DNA from: Methanosarcinales archaeon
Lineage (GTDB): Archaea; Halobacteriota; Syntropharchaeia; Alkanophagales; Methanospirareceae
Direction of reading: 5' to 3'
Length of the DNA: 18,526 nt
NCBI GenBank assembly: GCA_025464585.1
Contig: JAODGL010000103.1
Coordinates: forward strand, 1-18,526
The notes under the pieces are model-generated. The model did no database searches. It saw only the letters and a list, made by a program, of their open reading frames with translations, and was not told where the DNA came from. A program made the translations under genes and the position numbers. Positions 13,475 to 18,526 of this stretch are shown piece by piece (within the stretch, counting starts at the first letter, position 1; each line of letters opens with the position of its first letter).

Positions 13475-15400
13475 TCATACCTTCAATTTCACACTCGACT
13501 TCCCGGGTGGTAGAAGGCTCAATATCTTATCCTGTGTTGCTATTCGCTTAATCTCCTCTTTGTTTTCGTCCTTTGCACTGTCAATAAAGAATTTCACAAT
13601 TTCCTTTGAAAGCTCATTTTTTTCCAGACCATCACCGGGCACAAGTTCTACGAAATTATCCAGCCTGCTCCGTTGCGATTCTGAAGAAGGGCATGCAACC
13701 AATCGTTTTTTATCCTTTTCAATCCCTATACAAAGCCCTAACGGCGCCTTAAAATACTTCCTCTTACCTCGCACTACAAAACTCCCCTTCTTTATATACT
13801 CCCCGGACGGCGGTGTCTTGCTTACCTGCTTGCCGGTAACGCAATAGCATTCGCCTTCATAGAACCCGTATTTCCACAAGTTAGAATAAGAAGTTGCAAA
13901 TTGTGCTATTTCCCTTAACCCTTCCTCAGAAACTTCTTTTCCGCCTGTTTTCGCGATTACCACCGGTGCACCCTCTGCTTGCGTATGGAAAAAAAGGTCG
14001 GTGGGTTCCATATGCTTCTTAGCAAGTATTTCATTGGAGGTTGCGTCTTTCCCTCCTGCTACGAGAAAGCCATCTGAAGTCCAAAACCATCTAAACCGCT
14101 CATACCACTCCTCCTTCTCTCTCCTAACTTCTTTTCTCTTTGGCATCAACTCCTCTTCTACCCTTACCTCTTTCTCCTTTCCCCGGCTTATCTTAGCTTG
14201 TGTCTCCTCCATCGCTCTCTCCACACCCGCCCTCTTCTTCCTGAATGCTTTTGCCTTCTCGTAATACGCATTTGCATTCTTGTGCAGAGAAACCGAAGTA
14301 TCAATCTCAAGTGGAAGCTCGGTATTCGGCAGCGTCAAAGTGACAACTTTCCTTTTTTCGCCCATTTCACGCAAGATATCTTCTATCTCGGTATAGCGTG
14401 CATAAATCAACTCCCCCTTTTCTATGCATTCCTCTTCTTTTATTTTGAATTTGCGAAGCGCCTGGGCTTGCTCATTCAAAATTCGGTCGTACCTCTCAAT
14501 CTCCTTCTCTCGCTTACCTATCGCTTTTTCTTCTATCTCTTCTGCTATTTGAGTAGTGAAAAAATCATCCGCAGCGTCATTAAAAGAGGGAAAAAACTCT
14601 TTTTCTTTGGTTTCATAGATGCTCAGCTCAAAGGGAAGAACATCTACTTTTCCTCCCTTTTCTACTACGATGTGTGCTTTAAGCTTGGATTTGTCATTTG
14701 TGATTATCGGCTCAAATATGCGAAGTATTGTAGCATGAATAGCTTTTATTTCGCTTTCTGTGAGTTCATTTGCCTTCTTTTTGTTATCAATTCCTGCTTT
14801 TTCGCACACTTCTTCCGCATATAATCCACCCAGACCCAATTCTGATGCAAGAACCCTGAGGATGTCTTTATCGAGGGAGGATTTGCATAGCGTCATTAAA
14901 TCATCTTCGCTCATTTTCAAGGGATTCGCTCTCGAAGGAGGTCGTTTATAATTCTCGCCTACTTTTATTTTCCTTGATGCGAAGCTCTTTCTCTTCAAAG
15001 GCAGCATGATTTTCCCGGTTTCATCAATGACTACCACGTTTCCTCTTGGAAGCAACTCAGCAATCAAACTGAGTTTTTTATCCCACCGCTCTATCGTTAT
15101 CTCAACTATTCTGTCGAAGTCGAGTTGTCGTATTTGAGAAATCCTGCCACCGCCGAGATGTTTCCTGAGGAACATAGAGAAGTTGGAGGGCATCCTCGGT
15201 GAAGGTCTCTTATATTTGGTGATGTGAATTCTTCTCCCGGCTTCGATAATCAAATCAATCCCTCCTTTCTCCTTTTGATGTAGTTTTAGTCTTATTTCTT
15301 CTTTTCCAGGTTGATATGCTTTCACGATTCTTGCTCCTAAAAGCTCTTGTAGTTCAGTAACGATAGCTGCTATGTCCACACTGCTCATTGAATCCTTCAT
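13475..15400 (-). CDS. rqcH: Ribosome quality-control factor, NEMF/Rqc2/RqcH family
   Basis: RqcH/Rqc2/NEMF binds split 60S/50S subunits that carry stalled nascent chains and, where tested, recruits tRNA to add C-terminal tails for degradation. Seen here: an NFACT-N domain beginning SSVDIAAIVTEL with D9 and the D96-R97 pair, the positions needed for tailing in Rqc2 and bacterial RqcH; an HhH-like region about 187-208; coiled coil about 285-435; and an NFACT-R (DUF814) domain from about 437 with WFWTSDGFLVAGGKDATSNE and HTQAEGAP (472-479). A conserved C-terminal part follows. The ATG at 15400 follows AGGGA at 7 bases; the preceding in-frame TTG is rejected. It is likely active in tailing because the key residues are kept. 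The divergent pdxT shares its promoter region; secF lies 60 bases downstream. Confidence 0.93.
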   Translation of the reverse strand: MKDSMSSVDIAAIVTELQELLGARIVKAYQPGKEEIRLKLHQKEKGGIDLIIEAGRRIHITKYKRPSPRMPSNFSMFLRKHLGGGRISQIRQLDFDRIVEITIERWDKKLSLIAELLPRGNVVVIDETGKIMLPLKRKSFASRKIKVGENYKRPPSRANPLKMSEDDLMTLCKSSLDKDILRVLASELGLGGLYAEEVCEKAGIDNKKKANELTESEIKAIHATILRIFEPIITNDKSKLKAHIVVEKGGKVDVLPFELSIYETKEKEFFPSFNDAADDFFTTQIAEEIEEKAIGKREKEIERYDRILNEQAQALRKFKIKEEECIEKGELIYARYTEIEDILREMGEKRKVVTLTLPNTELPLEIDTSVSLHKNANAYYEKAKAFRKKRAGVERAMEETQAKISRGKEKEVRVEEELMPKRKEVRREKEEWYERFRWFWTSDGFLVAGGKDATSNEILAKKHMEPTDLFFHTQAEGAPVVIAKTGGKEVSEEGLREIAQFATSYSNLWKYGFYEGECYCVTGKQVSKTPPSGEYIKKGSFVVRGKRKYFKAPLGLCIGIEKDKKRLVACPSSESQRSRLDNFVELVPGDGLEKNELSKEIVKFFIDSAKDENKEEIKRIATQDKILSLLPPGKSSVKLKV

Positions 15401-15427
15401 CAATCAATCCCTTTTTCTTAATCTTAA

Positions 15428-15463
15428 TAGTAGAATAATATAAATTAGTAGAATAATATAAAT
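15428..15463. repeat. Perfect 18-bp tandem duplication carrying TATA boxes
   Basis: TAGTAGAATAATATAAAT occurs twice head to tail with no mismatch (15428-15445, 15446-15463) in the 76-base gap between divergent rqcH and pdxT. Each copy contains AATATAAAT, TATA-like in both directions. Copy 1 fits a pdxT start near 15467 and an rqcH start near 15415. Copy 2 is too close to the pdxT ATG to serve it. Confidence 0.7.
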
Positions 15464-15464
15464 G

Positions 15465-15471
15465 AAAGGAG
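15465..15471 (+). promoter_or_regulatory. Shine-Dalgarno fixing the pdxT start
   Basis: AAAGGAG lies 5 bases before the ATG at 15477. The earlier in-frame ATG at 15462 overlaps the TATA repeat and would place the ribosome site inside the gene, so it is rejected. Confidence 0.6.
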
Positions 15472-15476
15472 TTGCG

Positions 15477-16070
15477 ATGAGAATCGGTATAATTGCGATA
15501 CAGGGAGATGTGGAGGAGCACGTCATCGCATTGGAGCAGACTTTAGCAGAGCGTGGAGAGGAAGGAGAAGTGGTGAAGATAAAGCATCGGGGAATAGTAA
15601 GCTCATGCGACGCCGTTGTTATACCGGGAGGGGAAAGCACAACGATAGGCAGGCTAATGGAGCGAGAGGGTATCTTCTCGGAGATAAAAGAAGCAGCATG
15701 GGAAGAGAAACCGATTTTGGGCACCTGTGCAGGGATGGTATTACTTGCGAAAGAAGGCGATGAAGAAGTCGCAAAGACAGGACAGCCACTGCTCGGTTTA
15801 ATGGACATAAAAGTAAAGAGGAACGCATTTGGCAGGCAAAGGGAATCTTTTGAGGTATTGTTGAAGATGAGCATCTTTGACGAGCCTTTTCATGCAGTCT
15901 TTATTAGAGCACCTACTATAACTTATGCAGCAGATTCGGTAGATGTGTTAGCCACGCTAAATGGGCAAATAGTAGCCGCAAAGCAGAGAAATATATTGGC
16001 GCTTTCTTTTCATCCCGAACTTACCGAAGACCGAAGAATACATCATTATTTCCTCGATTTAGGCAAATAG
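15477..16070 (+). CDS. pdxT: Pyridoxal 5'-phosphate synthase glutaminase subunit
   Basis: PdxT hydrolyses glutamine and channels ammonia to PdxS, which builds PLP from ribose 5-phosphate and glyceraldehyde 3-phosphate. It starts MRIGIIAIQGDVEEH (1-15), has the oxyanion-strand motif PGGESTTIGRL (50-60), the nucleophile C84 in GTCAGM and the His/Glu pair H179/E181 in FHPELTED. The class I glutaminase triad is therefore complete. The 197-aa length is normal. The start is set by AAAGGAG at 15465-15471. PdxS is not adjacent. It is divergent from rqcH and convergent with the ligase gene; the 78-base gap after it contains nothing I recognise. Confidence 0.95.
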   Translation: MRIGIIAIQGDVEEHVIALEQTLAERGEEGEVVKIKHRGIVSSCDAVVIPGGESTTIGRLMEREGIFSEIKEAAWEEKPILGTCAGMVLLAKEGDEEVAKTGQPLLGLMDIKVKRNAFGRQRESFEVLLKMSIFDEPFHAVFIRAPTITYAADSVDVLATLNGQIVAAKQRNILALSFHPELTEDRRIHHYFLDLGK

Positions 16071-16148
16071 GGAATAATCAAATGGGGAAATAAATGAATT
16101 TTCAAAAAATAATTAGCAGAACTTTCCATAAACAGCCTTGCCAGTCAA

Positions 16149-17063
16149 TCAATCCTCAAGCCGCTCAAACAAGTGGTCAATTATTCTTTTAGTGACGTCA
16201 ATACCGCAAGCAATTTTTATGCCTTTCCCGGAAGGTGTTGCATTAACCTCGAGCAAATACAATCCCTTTTCCCCTTCTATCAGGTCAACACCCGCGAAAT
16301 CCGCGCCTACTGCTTTTGCAGCACGTATTGCAAGTTCTTCCATCCCTTCTGTCAATTCGCACTTAACCGGTGTTCCACCCTGACTCAAATTGCTAACAAA
16401 AGAACCTTTTCGTGAAAACCTGTAAATCGCACCCAATGCCTCTTCGCCAACTACAAAGACCCTTATGTCACGTCCAGGATTAGGCACGAACTCCTGTAAA
16501 TAAAGCACGCCTCTCTCTTTCAGTAACGCTGCAAGTTTCGGCTTTGACTCAGTTTGAGTACTTTCAAGTTTGGTTATTCCCTCCCCTTGACTTCCAAAAA
16601 TCGGTTTTACCACTGTGCTTCCAAATTTTTCGGTTGCTTTCACAGCAACTTTTAATTCAGGAGTAACAATGGTGCGCGGAATAGGAAGATGAGCGAGTTT
16701 GAACAGATAAAAGGAGAAGAATTTATTTGCTGCGTTCTGAATTGCCTTAGGACGGTTCATAACGATTATTGAGTTTTCAAACGCTCGAAGCAGGTCGAAC
16801 TTGAACGAAATGGTCTCAAGCGAGAAACTGATGCCAACGTCACGAACAAGGATAGCATCGAGTTTTAAGTATTCTGAATCCGCATTGAAAAAGGAAAAAT
16901 CAGAAGTGGATATGGAAGCGCTTAAAGTTGAGAGGTTTATTGGTAAGGCTTTCACTCCTCTTTTGCGAAGGTTCTTCAAGAAAGCGCTTGCAGTCCAGTC
17001 TTCAAGGTCGGTTAGGACTACGCCTATTTTTGCTTCTTTCGCGTTTTGGTTTGAGTTGTGCAT
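16149..17063 (-). CDS. RimK-family ATP-grasp alpha-L-glutamate ligase (MptN/CofF-like)
   Basis: RimK-type ligases add glutamate to an acceptor carboxylate with ATP. In methanogenic archaea, MptN glutamylates tetrahydromethanopterin and CofF adds a glutamate to F420. Motifs visible: ATP-grasp loop KPIFGSQGEGI (153-163), GRDIRVFVVG (197-206) and the Mg-binding set D260 in AGVDL, E272 and N274 in LLEVNATPSGKG. The N-terminal pre-ATP-grasp domain begins AKIGVVLTD (11-19). The length of 304 aa fits MptN/CofF. It lies 50 bases downstream of an MFS transporter on the same strand, probably one transcript. There is no strong SD before ATG 17063; a start closer to residue 11 cannot be excluded. The acceptor cannot be told from sequence alone. 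Confidence 0.85.
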   Translation of the reverse strand: MHNSNQNAKEAKIGVVLTDLEDWTASAFLKNLRKRGVKALPINLSTLSASISTSDFSFFNADSEYLKLDAILVRDVGISFSLETISFKFDLLRAFENSIIVMNRPKAIQNAANKFFSFYLFKLAHLPIPRTIVTPELKVAVKATEKFGSTVVKPIFGSQGEGITKLESTQTESKPKLAALLKERGVLYLQEFVPNPGRDIRVFVVGEEALGAIYRFSRKGSFVSNLSQGGTPVKCELTEGMEELAIRAAKAVGADFAGVDLIEGEKGLYLLEVNATPSGKGIKIACGIDVTKRIIDHLFERLED

Positions 17064-17113
17064 TTTGGTTTGTTTTCTTTCAGAATCTTCAATTTCTTAA
17101 AGTTCAAATCCTT

Positions 17114-18289
17114 TTAGATGATTACAAAGAGAGCCAAAGTCAGGATAAAGACTGCAACTGCCGGGATGAAGGAATAAGAGATACCAAATGAGTAAACGAA
17201 GATTGACGAACCCACAGGACCCAACATGAGACCCAAAGTTTTTGTGAATTCAAATATACCCGAATAAGCGCCGTATCTCTCTTTTGGCACAATATCCGTG
17301 ACCCTCGCCTCGATTAACGGTTCTGCAAAGGCTGTGCCGATAGATATGATAAATATCGTTGCTAAGAGGCTTGAAATTGAATTCATAAATCCCAATGGTA
17401 GAAGGGATATGGTGGCAATCAAGAAACCGATATATATTATCTTTGATTTCCCGATTTTGTCGCTCAGTTTTCCAATGGGTATCTGGAAAAGAAGAAATGG
17501 TAGGACAGAAACGGCTAACCAAACTCCTATTATGAAGAAACTATAGCCCAGATTCAGCAGGTATAGCGGACCAAACACCCATTTCACGGCATACCAGAAG
17601 TATAATGACACGGTGCAGAGAGCCAGGAGCTTTAGCTCGCTTTGCTGTAAGAACTCCTTTAGCACGGGTAAAAAATCCATCACTGCCTGATTTTTATTTG
17701 TGCTGCTGTGCCCGTCCTTCAATCCAAACACTAAAATCAAAGGTGCAGAGAGCAGAATAGCGGCAAAAAAGTATGGCGACCGAATTCCAAACGCCCCTGC
17801 CAGGAGACCACCTATTAAAGGTCCTATCAGCAGTCCCGCATTTGCAAAGGTACCGAAAAAAGACCTGAATTCTCCTCGCCTTTCTGTTGGTGAGATGTCC
17901 TTGATGAACGCTTCGCCAACAATCCAGACAGGAGCCATGAAAACGCCAAATCCTATTTGCAACAATATTAATAGATAAAGGCGTGTATTAATGAAAAACG
18001 CGAGGAGCACAACTGATACGAGTACAAAAGAGACGATTAACATCGGTTTCCTTCCCTCACGGTCAGAAAGAGTGCCAATTGGAAGGCTAAATATTAATCC
18101 GGCGAGGGACGATATCGCTGCTATTAATCCAACCAATGCTGGCTGTTCGACAAATTGCTTCAGGTATCCCGGATGAACCGTGATGACCGCACCGATAAGC
18201 GTGGTGAAGAAGAGAATAACAGTGGAAAATAGTAATAGCTGCTTCCGCGCCTGATTTTGCGGTTGTAAGCTTGATTTTTGATTGGACAT
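17114..18289 (-). CDS. MFS transporter, drug-efflux-like
   Basis: A 12-TM major facilitator protein of 391 aa. The N half has motif A between TM2 and TM3, GTLSDREGRKPM (72-83); the C half has the weaker counterpart PIGKLSDKIGKSKI. Motif A and the size place it near DHA1-type multidrug or sugar/drug proton antiporters; the substrate is unknown. I chose ATG 18289 (MSNQKSS) because an AT-rich box lies 36-50 bases before it (minus-strand ATAAAAAATTTAG). An upstream ATG at 18355 would add a 22-residue basic stretch overlapping that box. It is the first gene of a likely pair with the RimK-like ligase, which hints at a linked substrate or simple co-transcription. Confidence 0.88.
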   Translation of the reverse strand: MSNQKSSLQPQNQARKQLLLFSTVILFFTTLIGAVITVHPGYLKQFVEQPALVGLIAAISSLAGLIFSLPIGTLSDREGRKPMLIVSFVLVSVVLLAFFINTRLYLLILLQIGFGVFMAPVWIVGEAFIKDISPTERRGEFRSFFGTFANAGLLIGPLIGGLLAGAFGIRSPYFFAAILLSAPLILVFGLKDGHSSTNKNQAVMDFLPVLKEFLQQSELKLLALCTVSLYFWYAVKWVFGPLYLLNLGYSFFIIGVWLAVSVLPFLLFQIPIGKLSDKIGKSKIIYIGFLIATISLLPLGFMNSISSLLATIFIISIGTAFAEPLIEARVTDIVPKERYGAYSGIFEFTKTLGLMLGPVGSSIFVYSFGISYSFIPAVAVFILTLALFVII

Positions 18290-18420
18290 AAATATTAACA
18301 GGTGTTTCAAAAAGAAAAGAAGTTTTTTGCTAAATTTTTTATCACTTCTGCACATGCAACCGTGATGGCAATGCTAGCAAGAAGAAACAGGCAGTCAGAA
18401 GAGCCTGGCAACGCTTATTC

Positions 18421-18526
18421 CTACTTTGAATAAAGCTTCTCTATCAGAATACTCTTCCCGCAGTTGCTGCACTTCACTCTGTAAGGTCTTCTATTGAATA
18501 CCACGCTTGACTCCTGCTCCTCACCG
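18421..18526 (-). CDS. C-terminal fragment of a zinc-ribbon protein (cut by window edge)
   Basis: The minus-strand frame is open from the right edge to TAG (18421-18423). The 34 visible residues include VVFNRRPYRV then KCSNCGKSILIEKLYSK. KCSNCGKS is half of a zinc ribbon or knuckle; the other cysteine pair would lie beyond the window. It is on the same strand as the MFS gene with a gap of about 130 bases. I cannot assign a family from this piece. Confidence 0.6.
   Translation of the reverse strand, partial: GEEQESSVVFNRRPYRVKCSNCGKSILIEKLYSK

Noticed and set aside
14198..14824. Plus-strand frame of 208 codons
   Set aside because: It is antisense to the rqcH coiled coil; its apparent hydrophobicity comes from complementing Lys/Glu codons.

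Overview
The window looks like euryarchaeal chromosome. The evidence is an archaeal gene set (TiaS for tRNA-Ile2 agmatidine, archaeal-type CoaBC, mevalonate kinase, archaeal SecF, RqcH/NEMF, a RimK/MptN-type glutamate ligase, PyrI), TATA-box promoters about 25 bases before inferred transcript starts, and tRNA genes without an encoded CCA. The mix would suit a methanogen or an anaerobic methane oxidiser such as ANME-1/Methanophagales, but that placement is inference; no marker in the window fixes it.

Layout. 1-2385: a helicase-nuclease of the type III restriction (Res) kind, cut by the left edge. 2386-3017: a non-housekeeping stretch with a 10-bp inverted repeat, a pair of 30-bp CRISPR-like repeats, a 52-aa membrane microprotein on the minus strand with a perfect Shine-Dalgarno (SD), and a remnant that resembles the end of a ModE-type winged helix. 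3018-4499: tiaS, then a 42-aa ORF. 4496-6880 (minus): a membrane-anchored Lon-type Ser/Lys protease, coaBC, and tRNA-Ala(GGC) fused transcriptionally to coaBC. 7007-7227: a decayed antitoxin-like gene. 7240-7840 (minus): pyrI preceded by tRNA-Phe(GAA). 7904-12461 (plus): tldD; a molybdate/tungstate-type ABC ATPase with mevalonate kinase; and uroporphyrinogen-III C-methyltransferase. 12470-15400 (minus): secF and the ribosome-quality-control factor rqcH/NEMF. 15477-16070 (plus): pdxT. 16149-18289 (minus): an MFS transporter followed by a RimK-like ligase. 18421-18526 (minus): the C-terminal end of a zinc-ribbon protein.

Most genes are housekeeping: cofactors (CoA, PLP, tetrapyrrole, probably a polyglutamylated pterin or F420), translation and its quality control, protein export, isoprenoids. 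Several encode one half of a normally obligate pair (PyrI without PyrB, TldD without TldE, SecF without SecD, the ABC ATPase without its permease), so operons appear scattered. I found no complete new defence system. The most unusual points are the 2.4-3.0 kb accessory patch, the tRNA-Ala/coaBC junction, where tRNA 3' processing alone would create a leaderless mRNA, and a perfectly duplicated 18-bp TATA element between rqcH and pdxT.
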